Below are positions 12,436 through 20,008 of a DNA stretch of 20,008 nucleotides, piece by piece (the first letter of the stretch is position 1; each line of letters starts with the position of its first letter). Made by a program: the position numbers and the translations under genes. The notes below the pieces were generated by a model. That model did no database searches and was not told the DNA's origin. It saw only the letters and a program-made list of their open reading frames with translations. Source of the DNA: Oscillospiraceae bacterium (GTDB lineage Bacteria > Bacillota > Clostridia > Oscillospirales > Ruminococcaceae); contig JAAVIG010000034.1 in assembly GCA_014796735.1 (NCBI GenBank), positions 1 to 20,008 of the forward strand. Direction: 5' to 3'.

Positions 12436-14616
12436 TCAAAGCAATCCTATCGCTTCCTCCTCGGAGGTTTCCTCTGTCTCAAATTCCATTACCGGAGGCG
12501 AGGTAACTTCCTCCGTGGTTGTTGCCTCGGTAGCGGAAGCAGCTCCCTCCAGCAATTCCTTAAAGACGTTTCCGTTAAGCTCGATCTGATTCTTTACAAT
12601 GGGATCGGCGTCAAAATTGACCTCGATCGTTGCCAATGTCTTGCTTAAGCCCGTTTCAACGCTTTCGACAACTATCGAATAACGCTTGGTTCCGTTGCCC
12701 GAAATATCCCAGACTATCTGCTTGCTCAGGGCAATGTTTCTGGTTTCCTCCAGTTCCTCCTGCAATATGCCGTCGATATAGTATCTGAACTTAAATTCGC
12801 CGGTGGCGCTGCTGTTTATGCTGAAGGTCAGATCGGTGGTCTTTACGGGGATCTCGCCGTTGGAAACATAGATAGTAACCACCGTGTTCTTGTCTACCTT
12901 TTCGTTGGGCTCGATGCTCTGCTCTATTACTCTGCCCTTTTCAACGCTTCCGTCCTCGCTGGGCATATATTCTATTATAAGCACAAGGTTGTTGCGTTCC
13001 GCGTTTTGCTTCGCGGTGGCTTCGGTCAGGTTCTTGAAGTTGGGAACCACCGTAAGAGAGGGCGACGGGCCTTGACTTACATAAATAAGCACCTTAGTTC
13101 CCACCTCCGCCCGCGTCCTTGCTGGAGGATCGGTCCTGATAACGTTGTCGCGCGGTATATCGTCATTTTCGATATACACTATATCATACAAAAAGCCTTG
13201 GTTTTTGAGCTGGATCACCGCCTCGTCCTTGGGTCTGGAGGCATATTCGTCTATCTCCTCCATTTTGGGGCCCAAGCTTACGGTAACGGTTATTTGCTGA
13301 GTTGATTTTATGACCGTGCCCGCGCCTATGCTTTGGTATATTATCTGACCCGCGGGAGCCTTGTCGTTGTCTCTGGTGAGCTGTAAGCGGAAAGTGTTGC
13401 CGTATTCGCTCTTCAGCTCGTCCTCGGTAAGTCCCACCAATGTGGGAACAATCAATTCCTCTATATTCGGGTCATCCTGCGTGGGTACAACATCGGTCAC
13501 AAGCTTGTATACCACAAACGCCGCCACGATAACGAACACGGCAGTGACCGCAAACAGTACCGACAGCAGGGGGGAACGTCTGGGCGCTACCTCGTCGTCA
13601 TAATCGTCATCGTCGTAATCCTCGTCGTCCTCCTGCTCCTCCTCGCCGCTTTTAAGGCTGTACCCCTTTTTCGATGAAGCGGAAGCGGCTGACGCGGCCG
13701 CGGTTTTTTTCTGCGCCGGCTCCGCTACCTTGTCAAAATACTTGGTGGTGCCGTCGGTGGAGAAATATTTGTACTCAAAAACGATACTGGGATTCTGCTT
13801 GAACTCCTCTATATCCTTCATCATTTCGCCAGCGGTCTGATAACGCTTTGAAGGCTCCTTCTGCATAGCCTTTTCCGTGATCTCCTCCAAGCCCTCGGGT
13901 ATGGATTTGTTGATCTCGGACATTTTCTTCGCACCCGACTGCATGTGCATAAGGGCAATGGCTACGGGACTGTCGCCGTCAAAGGGCTTTTTTCCCGAAA
14001 GCATTTCGTACATCATGATACCGACGGAATATATATCGCTTCTTTCGTCGGTAACGTCGCCTCTTGCCTGTTCGGGGCTTATATAGTGTACGGAACCTAT
14101 CGCCTTTTCCGACATGGTCTTGTCGGTCTCGCGGTTAAAGCGCGCAATGCCGAAGTCCATGACCTTGATAGTGCCGTCAGGCAAAAGCATCACATTCTGT
14201 GGCTTTATGTCGCGGTGTACTATCCCGCGGTCGTGAGCGTGCTGGAGGGCTTTCAGTATCTGCATGGTGAAATGCACTACGTCCTTCCATTTAAGCACGC
14301 CCTGCTTTGATATATATTCGGTAAGCGCAATGCCGTCAATGTACTCCATTACAATAAACTGGAGCTTGTCGGTAAAGCCCACATCGTATATCTTTACAAT
14401 GTTCGGGTGGGACAAAAGCGCGATAGCTTTTGACTCATTCCTGAATCTGCGTATAAAATCCTCGCTGCCCATAAATTCGTTTTTGAGGATCTTAACGGCG
14501 ACCACCCTGTCCTCCGTTATATCTTTGGCTTTGTATATATCCGCCATTCCCCCAACACCGATAAGCTCCAACAGCTCGTATCTGCCGTCAAGCTTCTTAC
14601 CAATGTTATTGTCCAT
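12436..14616 (-). CDS. prkC: PASTA-domain serine/threonine protein kinase (PrkC/Stk type)
   Basis: Membrane kinase that senses cell-wall fragments or lipid II outside and phosphorylates proteins inside. 726 residues from the ATG at 14616 (GGCGG 7 nt upstream), which begins directly at the kinase domain; longer readings into the spacer lack a site. Kinase domain about 12-275 with K42 (VAVK), HRD at 134-136 and DFG at 154-156. A linker includes an acidic run at 325-342 (nearly all Asp, Glu and Tyr). Membrane segment about 349-370. Three PASTA repeats at about 388-448, 449-515 and 520-586. An extra extracellular domain of about 85 residues and a Thr/Glu-rich tail follow. The PP2C phosphatase gene precedes it, forming the usual kinase-phosphatase pair. 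Confidence 0.96.
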   Translation of the reverse strand: MDNNIGKKLDGRYELLELIGVGGMADIYKAKDITEDRVVAVKILKNEFMGSEDFIRRFRNESKAIALLSHPNIVKIYDVGFTDKLQFIVMEYIDGIALTEYISKQGVLKWKDVVHFTMQILKALQHAHDRGIVHRDIKPQNVMLLPDGTIKVMDFGIARFNRETDKTMSEKAIGSVHYISPEQARGDVTDERSDIYSVGIMMYEMLSGKKPFDGDSPVAIALMHMQSGAKKMSEINKSIPEGLEEITEKAMQKEPSKRYQTAGEMMKDIEEFKQNPSIVFEYKYFSTDGTTKYFDKVAEPAQKKTAAASAASASSKKGYSLKSGEEEQEDDEDYDDDDYDDEVAPRRSPLLSVLFAVTAVFVIVAAFVVYKLVTDVVPTQDDPNIEELIVPTLVGLTEDELKSEYGNTFRLQLTRDNDKAPAGQIIYQSIGAGTVIKSTQQITVTVSLGPKMEEIDEYASRPKDEAVIQLKNQGFLYDIVYIENDDIPRDNVIRTDPPARTRAEVGTKVLIYVSQGPSPSLTVVPNFKNLTEATAKQNAERNNLVLIIEYMPSEDGSVEKGRVIEQSIEPNEKVDKNTVVTIYVSNGEIPVKTTDLTFSINSSATGEFKFRYYIDGILQEELEETRNIALSKQIVWDISGNGTKRYSIVVESVETGLSKTLATIEVNFDADPIVKNQIELNGNVFKELLEGAASATEATTTEEVTSPPVMEFETEETSEEEAIGLL

Positions 14617-14719
14617 AATATATCCGCCATTTCTCCGCGCAAGATTTTCCTTTATTCCGTCTTTTCTTTTCGGCTTGCTTTCCCTGCGCGAATGGGGAAG
14701 CACCGATGTTATATGTATA

Positions 14720-15454
14720 TCAGTATCTGAGCAGCGCGACAGTCGCGTTATCACGTCCGCCGTTGGCAAGCGCGTAATCGATCAGCATATCGCAGCATTT
14801 GCTTGCGGGGTTGTTCACTATTATGCCCGCTATCTCGGCGTCGTCCCCGTAGGAATGAAGCCCGTCGGAGCATAGCAATAGGCTGTTGCCCTCCTCCAGA
14901 TCTATCTCAAAATAGTCGGGGGTTATATCTCTTGTAGCTCCCACCGCTCTTGTAAGACGGTTCCTGTACTGGTGAGTCTTGCTTTCCTCCTCGGTGATCC
15001 TGCCCAAGTCCAACAGTCGGCGAACCTCGGTGTGATCCTTTGTGACCTGCTGCATGCTTTCGCCGAAAATGCGGTAGCAGCGGCTGTCCCCTACATTTAT
15101 TATATAAGCTCTCTCGGCGTACACCACAGCCGCGACGCAGGTGGTGCCCATTCCTTTTTTGTCGGGCTCGCTTCTGGCGCGGTCAAATACAAGGCTGTTC
15201 GCCGCAGTGACCGAGGTTATCAGCAGATTTCGAATAAAGTTGCGGCTGCCGTTTAAGCGAAAACCGTTCATTATCCTGTCCCGCATGGCGTCCAAGGTCA
15301 TCTGGCTGGCGCAGCTTCCGGCGTTTTCTCCGCCCATGCCGTCGCATACCACAAGAACGGCGGCTTCCTCGTTTTCACCGAGGTAGCTTGCCCATACTCT
15401 GTCCTGATTTTCGTTTCTGATCAAACCGATGTCGGTTTTGGAATAAAATTTCAA
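14720..15454 (-). CDS. stp: PP2C-family serine/threonine protein phosphatase (Stp/PrpC)
   Basis: Metal-dependent cytosolic phosphatase that reverses phosphorylation by the adjacent PASTA kinase. The 244-residue length is typical. Metal-binding and catalytic motifs are all present: RNENQD at 13-18, VCDGMGG with D38, GMGTT near 103, VGDSR near 123, CSDGL near 197, and GGRDNAT near the end. The only fitting start is a TTG at 15454 with AAAAGGAG 8 nt upstream. It lies 24 nt after rlmN and 103 nt before the kinase start; that spacer contains a modest GCTTCCC/GGGAAAGC inverted repeat and no separate promoter that I can support. Confidence 0.95.
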   Translation of the reverse strand: MKFYSKTDIGLIRNENQDRVWASYLGENEEAAVLVVCDGMGGENAGSCASQMTLDAMRDRIMNGFRLNGSRNFIRNLLITSVTAANSLVFDRARSEPDKKGMGTTCVAAVVYAERAYIINVGDSRCYRIFGESMQQVTKDHTEVRRLLDLGRITEEESKTHQYRNRLTRAVGATRDITPDYFEIDLEEGNSLLLCSDGLHSYGDDAEIAGIIVNNPASKCCDMLIDYALANGGRDNATVALLRY

Positions 15455-15478
15455 TGTTATTTCTCCTTTTGAGGAATA

Positions 15479-16513
15479 TCAGATATTGTCCCGCCTGAGC
15501 TGTCCGCACGCCGCCTCTATATCCGTGCCCAGCGTTCTTCTTACGGTGGCGTTTATCCCGCCCTGCACAAGCGCTTTCCGGAACTGCGTTACAAAATCGC
15601 TTTTCTTATAGCCGCCCTCCCTTATCTCGTTTATGGGAATAAGGTTTACATGGCAGACGCCGAGAGGTTTAAGCAGCTCGATCAGCTCTTTTGCGGTATT
15701 CATATCGTCGTTTACGCCCTTTATCAGACCGAACTCAAAGCTTATCCGCCTGCCCGTGGCTTTAAAGTAATCATTGCAGGCTTTTATCAGCTCCCTTACC
15801 GGATATTTTCCGTTTACGGGCATTATGGCGTTTCTTTTTTCGTCGGTGGGCGCGTGAAGCGACACCGATAAGGTCAAAGCAAGCTTCATATCCGCCAAGG
15901 CGTATATTTTATCCACCAAGCCGCAGGTGGAAAGAGAAACGTGTCTTAAGCTCATGTTTCTTCCGTCCTTATGGGAAACAAGCTCCAAAAACTTCACCGT
16001 ATTCACGAAGTTGTCCAAAGGCTCGCCTATCCCCATTAAAACAACGGAATCTATTTTACGTCCGCTGTCCCGTTCGGTCTCGTATATCTGAAGCAGTATT
16101 TCGGAGGGCAGCAGATCGCGCACAAAGCCCGCCTTTGTGGAAGCGCAGAACTTGCAGCCCATTTTACAGCCCACCTGCGTTGAAAGGCAGACGCTGTTTC
16201 CGTGATGATATTCCATTAAAACCGTTTCGACTTTGTTTCCGTCGGGAAGCACATATAAGTATTTTACAGTATTATCGATAGCTGATACAAGCCTTTTTTG
16301 AATTTTCATTGAATTTATATAAAAATTTTCAACAAGCAAGGCTTTGGTTTGTGCAGAAATATTGGTCATTTCCTCGAAGCTTACCGCTTTTTTACAGTGG
16401 AGCCACTGAAATACCTGCAATGCGCGGTACTTTTTTTCACCGATTTGTAATAATTTCTCTTGAAGCTCCTCTAAGCTTAAGGAAAGTATGTCGATTTTTT
16501 CTTTATTGTCCAA
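15479..16513 (-). CDS. rlmN: 23S rRNA (A2503-C2)/tRNA methyltransferase, radical SAM
   Basis: Radical-SAM enzyme that methylates C2 of A2503 in 23S rRNA, and A37 of some tRNAs, tuning peptide exit and decoding. 344 residues with the iron-sulfur motif C116-x3-C120-x2-C123 in QVGCKMGCKFCAS, the SAM-binding GIGEPLDN at about 161-168, and the methyl-carrying cysteine C336 in AACGQLRR near the C-terminus, which with its position supports RlmN over Cfr. The start is a TTG at 16513. The Shine-Dalgarno GGAG overlaps the rsmB 3' end and is rather far (14 nt). It follows rsmB with a 4-nt gap. Confidence 0.96.
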   Translation of the reverse strand: MDNKEKIDILSLSLEELQEKLLQIGEKKYRALQVFQWLHCKKAVSFEEMTNISAQTKALLVENFYINSMKIQKRLVSAIDNTVKYLYVLPDGNKVETVLMEYHHGNSVCLSTQVGCKMGCKFCASTKAGFVRDLLPSEILLQIYETERDSGRKIDSVVLMGIGEPLDNFVNTVKFLELVSHKDGRNMSLRHVSLSTCGLVDKIYALADMKLALTLSVSLHAPTDEKRNAIMPVNGKYPVRELIKACNDYFKATGRRISFEFGLIKGVNDDMNTAKELIELLKPLGVCHVNLIPINEIREGGYKKSDFVTQFRKALVQGGINATVRRTLGTDIEAACGQLRRDNI

Positions 16514-16517
16514 TTTT

Positions 16518-17822
16518 TTACTTTATTCTCCTTAGCGTTGCAGCAAAAAATCCGTCGCCGCCCGTAACTGTGGGCAAAAACGTCCTCATGCACACGTCCT
16601 CAACACCCGCCACGCCGATAGGCACCACCACGGGGGCAAAATTGGGGTTGTCGCTCAAAAAGCTTTCCACTACCCTTTCGTTTTCGTCGCTGTTTAAGGT
16701 ACAAGTGGAATATATAAGCGTACCGCCGATTTTAACGTATTTTGAAGAGGTTTCCATTATATGCTTCTGAACGATCGGGAGTTGTTCGAGGTATTTCACT
16801 TCCTTGTACTTTATCTCCGGCTTTCTTCTGATAACGCCAAGCCCCGAGCAAACGGCATCGCACAGCACCTTGTCCGCCAAGGGAATATTTTCGTCGTAGC
16901 TTGTGGCGTCATGCACCGCGGCGGTGACGATAGACAGTCCCAACCGCCTTGCGCCCTCGTTTATCATGGAAACCTTGCCGTCATATAGGTCAAAGCTGTA
17001 AATTTTACCTCTGTTCGCCATCATTTCGCCCATTGTAAAGGTTTTTCCTCCGGGAGCGGCGCAAACGTCTATTACAGTTTCGTTGAATACCGGCTTTGCC
17101 ACCTTGCAGCAAAGCTGAGAGGAAATGTCCTGAACGTGAAAAAGTCCTCTCCTGTAAGCGTTTGTGGCTTCAACTCCATGAATTCGTCCAAGCTCTATGC
17201 AGTCGTCAAGAAGGGCGTTTTTCTTAGCCTCGATCTTTTCCTTGGCAAATTCGGCTATCAACTCGTCGGCGGTGCATTTCAGCGTGTTTACTCTGACAAA
17301 CAGCGGCGGTCTGCCGAAGCTGTCCTTTAAAATATCCACCGTCTTTTCCTCGCCGAAGGTCTCTATCCACTTTTTTACCAACCATTTGGGACAGGAATAT
17401 TCCACCGACAGCTTTGCCGCGCCCTCCAAGTCCTTGTAGTCTATCTGCTTGCCGCCGCGTATAAAGCTTCTTAAAATACCGTTTACAAAGCCTTTCGCAC
17501 TTTGGGGCGCAAGCTCGGTGCTTTCGTTTACCGCCGCGCTTTCGGGAACGGAGGTATACAAAAGCTGATATATTCCCATTCTGAGGAGCTGCAATACATC
17601 TATGTCTATTTTGTCAAATTCGGTGGAGGAATACAAGCGTACTATGTAATCGAGAGTCATTTTCCTCTCGATAACGCCGTAGAAGAGCATTGCGGCAAAT
17701 GCCTTGTCTCTGTCGGAAAGCTTTTCCGAATTAAAGGTGTTGTCCAGCACTATGTTTGAATACGCACCGTTTTGTTCCATTTTTACAAGCAGCTCCAGCA
17801 CTACTTGTCTTGATGTTTTCAT
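16518..17822 (-). CDS. rsmB: 16S rRNA (cytosine-967-C5)-methyltransferase
   Basis: SAM-dependent methyltransferase acting on 16S rRNA before assembly. 434 residues: an N-terminal NusB-like RNA-binding domain (about 1-125), a linker, and a Rossmann methyltransferase domain. APGGK at 256-260 binds SAM. The two active-site cysteines are C325 in DAVCSGLG and C374 in STCTL. The usual motif is DxPCSG; here valine replaces the proline, while the cysteines are intact. The ATG at 17822 has an AAAGGA site. Upstream lies 199 nt of AT-rich sequence that may carry its promoter. Confidence 0.96.
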   Translation of the reverse strand: MKTSRQVVLELLVKMEQNGAYSNIVLDNTFNSEKLSDRDKAFAAMLFYGVIERKMTLDYIVRLYSSTEFDKIDIDVLQLLRMGIYQLLYTSVPESAAVNESTELAPQSAKGFVNGILRSFIRGGKQIDYKDLEGAAKLSVEYSCPKWLVKKWIETFGEEKTVDILKDSFGRPPLFVRVNTLKCTADELIAEFAKEKIEAKKNALLDDCIELGRIHGVEATNAYRRGLFHVQDISSQLCCKVAKPVFNETVIDVCAAPGGKTFTMGEMMANRGKIYSFDLYDGKVSMINEGARRLGLSIVTAAVHDATSYDENIPLADKVLCDAVCSGLGVIRRKPEIKYKEVKYLEQLPIVQKHIMETSSKYVKIGGTLIYSTCTLNSDENERVVESFLSDNPNFAPVVVPIGVAGVEDVCMRTFLPTVTGGDGFFAATLRRIK

Positions 17823-18021
17823 AGCTTTAAGATCCTTTCCTCATTTGGGGATATATAATAATAAATAAACGCGGTAAAAAACAAAATTGTCGGGATTCGT
17901 CAAAAGTAACCACAATATATTTTAACCTAAATATTACGCGTATTTTGTAAAAAAAGGAAAAATTAAACAAAAAATCCAAAACACGCTGTTTTAACCCACA
18001 AGTTGTATACACATCAATATT
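17823..18021 (-). promoter_or_regulatory. AT-rich spacer before rsmB, weak promoter candidate
   Basis: On the minus strand TTGTTT and TATTAT are separated by 18 nt about 40-65 nt before rsmB, a modest sigma-A-like match. Soon after the metallopeptidase stop, AAAACA/TGTTTT forms a weak stem followed by a T6 run, a possible poor terminator. No gene is supported here. Confidence 0.3.
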
Positions 18022-18729
18022 TTATCTTCTGTTGTTTCTTCCGTTCACCATGACCAGCAGTCTCAAAAGCTGCGCCACAGCAACCATCAGCCCGGCCACA
18101 TAGGTCATTGCCGCCGCGGACAAGGTCTTTCTCGCTCCGCCCATTTCGTCTCTTTCAAGCAAAAACTGCTGCTCGATAGTATTTAAAGCACGTCTGCTGG
18201 CGTTAAACTCAACAGGCAGAGTCAAAAGCTGAAAAAGTACCACAAAAGCGAACAAAACCACTCCCACTTCCAATAAGAACGGCATGCTGAAAAACATTCC
18301 AAGCAAAAAGAAGATTATCCACGACTTGGAGCCTATCTGAGCGATAGGTACAAAAACCGCGCGTATCTTTATGGGGAGATAGTTTTTGTTATACTGGACA
18401 GCGTGTCCCACCTCGTGCGCCGCTACTCCGATAGCCGCCACCGACGTGCTGTAAAAGGTGGAATCCGACAAGGCAACTACATTCTGACGCGGGTCGTAAT
18501 GATCGGTCAGTTTTCCTTCGATCCGCATAACGGTAACGTCGTACAGCCCGTAGCTGTCCAGTATCTGCCTTGCTATAACATGAGCGGGTACGTTTCTGCG
18601 GCTGCCCACCTGACTGTACTTTTTAAAGGTCGAATCCACATTAGCCTGCATGATATAGGAAAAAATCACCGCCCCGAGCACAAGAAAGTAAGCAATACCC
18701 GGGTTAGCGTATAAGAAATCAAAAAACAT
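18022..18729 (-). CDS. YugP-type membrane zinc metallopeptidase
   Basis: 235-residue membrane protein with the zinc-binding HEVGH motif at 105-109 in AAHEVGHAVQY, preceded by the conserved DHYDPRQNVVALSDS block. One membrane segment lies at about 8-27 and further hydrophobic segments at about 128-180 and 205-228. The fold and length fit the neutral zinc metallopeptidase family of B. subtilis YugP, whose substrate is not established. The ATG at 18729 has AGGAGGT 6 nt upstream, the strongest ribosome binding site in the cluster. It lies 26 nt after fmt, matching a common Clostridia order. Confidence 0.92.
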   Translation of the reverse strand: MFFDFLYANPGIAYFLVLGAVIFSYIMQANVDSTFKKYSQVGSRRNVPAHVIARQILDSYGLYDVTVMRIEGKLTDHYDPRQNVVALSDSTFYSTSVAAIGVAAHEVGHAVQYNKNYLPIKIRAVFVPIAQIGSKSWIIFFLLGMFFSMPFLLEVGVVLFAFVVLFQLLTLPVEFNASRRALNTIEQQFLLERDEMGGARKTLSAAAMTYVAGLMVAVAQLLRLLVMVNGRNNRR

Positions 18730-18755
18730 ACAGATACCTCCTGTAAAAACAGGTT

Positions 18756-19691
18756 CTATCCCAGAACCGTTCCATTGTCCACTTTTCTTCCTCTCAGCAT
18801 ATCGCTGTCCTTCATTCTCTTTCCGCCCTCAAGCTGTATATCCGTAAGCCTCAAAGCACCCTCGCCGCATTTTACGCATAAGCCCTCTCCCTCTATGACC
18901 GTACCTGCAGCGGCGTTCTGATTTGTATCGAGCTTTTGCGCAAAGTACACCTTAAGCCGTTTCCCGTCAAGAAAAGTAAAGGCGCAGGGCGATGATGAAA
19001 GCCCTCTTATTTGATTATAAACAGTATCTGCGCTTTTGGTGAAATCTATTCGGCAGTCCTCTTTTTGTATTCTTTCCGCATAGCAGGTGTTTTCGTCTGT
19101 CTGAGGGATTCGGGGCGCCGTTCCTTTTTCTATTTGGGATAATGTCTCAACAATGAGCCGAGAGCCTGTTTCCGCCAAACGGTCGTGAAGCTGCTCCCCC
19201 GTCATTTCGGGAGTTATCTCCACCGCTTCCTTAAGTATCATGTCACCCGTGTCCAAGCCCTCCGCCATATACATGGTGGTGATACCTGTTTCATTTTCTC
19301 CGTCCATTATCACTCTTTGTATCGGAGCCGCGCCGCGGTATCTCGGCAGCAGTGAGGCGTGAACGTTTACGCAGCCGTATTTCGGCAGTTCAAGAACGCT
19401 TTTCGGGAGCAGCTGCCCGTAGGCTACCACCACTATACAGTCGGGAGCAAGCTTTTTCAGTATCTCCAAGCTTTTTTCCCCGTCCTCGCCCTTTCTAAGT
19501 GAAAGAGGCTGATATACTTCCGTACCTTTTTCCAAAGCGTATTCCTTAACGGGCGGCATTTGCAGCCTGTGCCCCCTGTTTTTCGGCTTATCGGGCTGAG
19601 TAAAGACCGCCGAAACATTGTGTCCCGCTTCATATATCGCTTTTAAGCAGGAAACCGCTATTTCGGGAGTACCCATAAAAACAATGTTCAT
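18756..19691 (-). CDS. fmt: Methionyl-tRNA formyltransferase
   Basis: Adds the formyl group from 10-formyl-tetrahydrofolate to initiator Met-tRNA. 311 residues, normal length. The N-terminal formyltransferase domain carries the catalytic residues N109 and H111 in VNVHASLLPRYRGAAPI and D147 in EGLDTGD; MGTPEIAV at 6-13 is the family start. A C-terminal OB-like domain follows about residue 205. The ATG at 19691 has AGGAAGGA about 12 nt upstream. It lies 43 nt after def, whose enzyme later removes the same formyl group. Confidence 0.97.
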   Translation of the reverse strand: MNIVFMGTPEIAVSCLKAIYEAGHNVSAVFTQPDKPKNRGHRLQMPPVKEYALEKGTEVYQPLSLRKGEDGEKSLEILKKLAPDCIVVVAYGQLLPKSVLELPKYGCVNVHASLLPRYRGAAPIQRVIMDGENETGITTMYMAEGLDTGDMILKEAVEITPEMTGEQLHDRLAETGSRLIVETLSQIEKGTAPRIPQTDENTCYAERIQKEDCRIDFTKSADTVYNQIRGLSSSPCAFTFLDGKRLKVYFAQKLDTNQNAAAGTVIEGEGLCVKCGEGALRLTDIQLEGGKRMKDSDMLRGRKVDNGTVLG

Positions 19692-19734
19692 ATTTAAGAT
19701 AATTCCTTCCTATGCTTTCAATCTTTTATAAAGC

Positions 19735-20008
19735 TTATTCATCATCGTTTTCTATCATTTCGTCCGCAATATCCGTAAAAATTATCCCGTTCAGATGGTC
19801 GATCTCATGGCAAAAGGCGCGGGCGAGCAGCTCCGTTCCCTCTAACTTTATTTCCTTTCCGTAGCGGTTTTTTGCCGTAACCTTTACCTTTGCGGGTCTT
19901 TCCACATAGCCCCAAAGATTGGGCGAGGACAAACAGCCCTCCTTATCTCTGTTCTTTCCCTTTGCCGAAGTAATAACGGGGTTGATAAGCTCTATCCTGC
20001 CCTCGCCC
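19735..20008 (-). CDS. def: Peptide deformylase (N-terminus beyond window)
   Basis: Metalloenzyme that removes the formyl group from nascent proteins. Only the C-terminal 90 residues are in the window; the frame is open to the right edge. The three diagnostic motifs can be judged: EGCLS with the metal-binding cysteine, HEIDHLNG with the two metal-binding histidines and catalytic glutamate, and the first GxGxAAxQ motif, which must lie outside. A TTG within EGCLS can be mistaken for a start, but the upstream reading (GEGRIELINPVIT) is plainly deformylase. The acidic end ENDDE is followed by the stop. Confidence 0.95.
   Translation of the reverse strand, partial: GEGRIELINPVITSAKGKNRDKEGCLSSPNLWGYVERPAKVKVTAKNRYGKEIKLEGTELLARAFCHEIDHLNGIIFTDIADEMIENDDE

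Noticed and set aside
14617..14769. Longer start for the PASTA kinase
   Set aside because: The extra residues overlap the phosphatase 3' end, are unlike any kinase, and the ATG at 14616 has a suitable Shine-Dalgarno.
1..20008. CRISPR array, tRNA, rRNA or transposase
   Set aside because: No regularly spaced direct repeats, no cloverleaf-like sequence and no transposase or integrase motif were seen by eye in either strand.

Overview
The window reads as a chromosomal segment of a low-to-mid GC Gram-positive of the class Clostridia, most like Ruminococcus or other Oscillospirales. Reasons: the conserved order def-fmt-YugP-type metallopeptidase-rsmB-rlmN-PP2C phosphatase-PASTA kinase-rsgA; an rplS-lepB pair; strong GGAGG-type ribosome binding sites; frequent TTG starts; and GLUG-repeat surface proteins. 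This is inferred from gene content only.

Layout. Positions 1-1870 (minus strand) hold an rplS-lepB transcription unit. It has a clear promoter at 1756-1784, an unusually long and hairpin-rich leader of about 315 nt, the L19 gene, an intergenic spacer made almost wholly of two imperfect palindromes, and lepB, which runs off the left edge. Positions 1871-2763 (minus) hold a small single-pass membrane protein coupled to an M50 (SpoIVFB-like) intramembrane metalloprotease. Positions 2838-4116 (minus) hold a small XRE regulator followed by two paralogous membrane proteins, behind a near-consensus promoter. Positions 4443-10740 (plus) hold the accessory part of the window: an MMPL/RND-type transporter overlapping a 1277-residue secreted, C-terminally anchored protein that has a long coiled-coil region inserted between two blocks of GLUG repeats. 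The operon ends at a strong terminator. Positions 10741-11468 hold terminators, a 53-residue membrane protein and a third palindromic element. Positions 11469-20008 (minus) hold the housekeeping cluster.

How the genes work together. The right-hand cluster joins N-terminal protein maturation (peptide deformylase and Met-tRNA formyltransferase), ribosomal RNA modification (RsmB, RlmN), the Ser/Thr kinase-phosphatase pair that senses cell-wall state, and the ribosome-assembly GTPase RsgA, a known kinase-linked neighbour in Firmicutes. The left end is also housekeeping (ribosomal protein L19 and signal peptidase I). The best candidate for a little-described system is the MMPL plus GLUG/coiled-coil pair, a possible two-part envelope-spanning export or adhesion machine. 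Second comes the structured rplS leader with an intrinsic-terminator-like hairpin. No rRNA, tRNA, CRISPR array, prophage or insertion-sequence transposase was seen.
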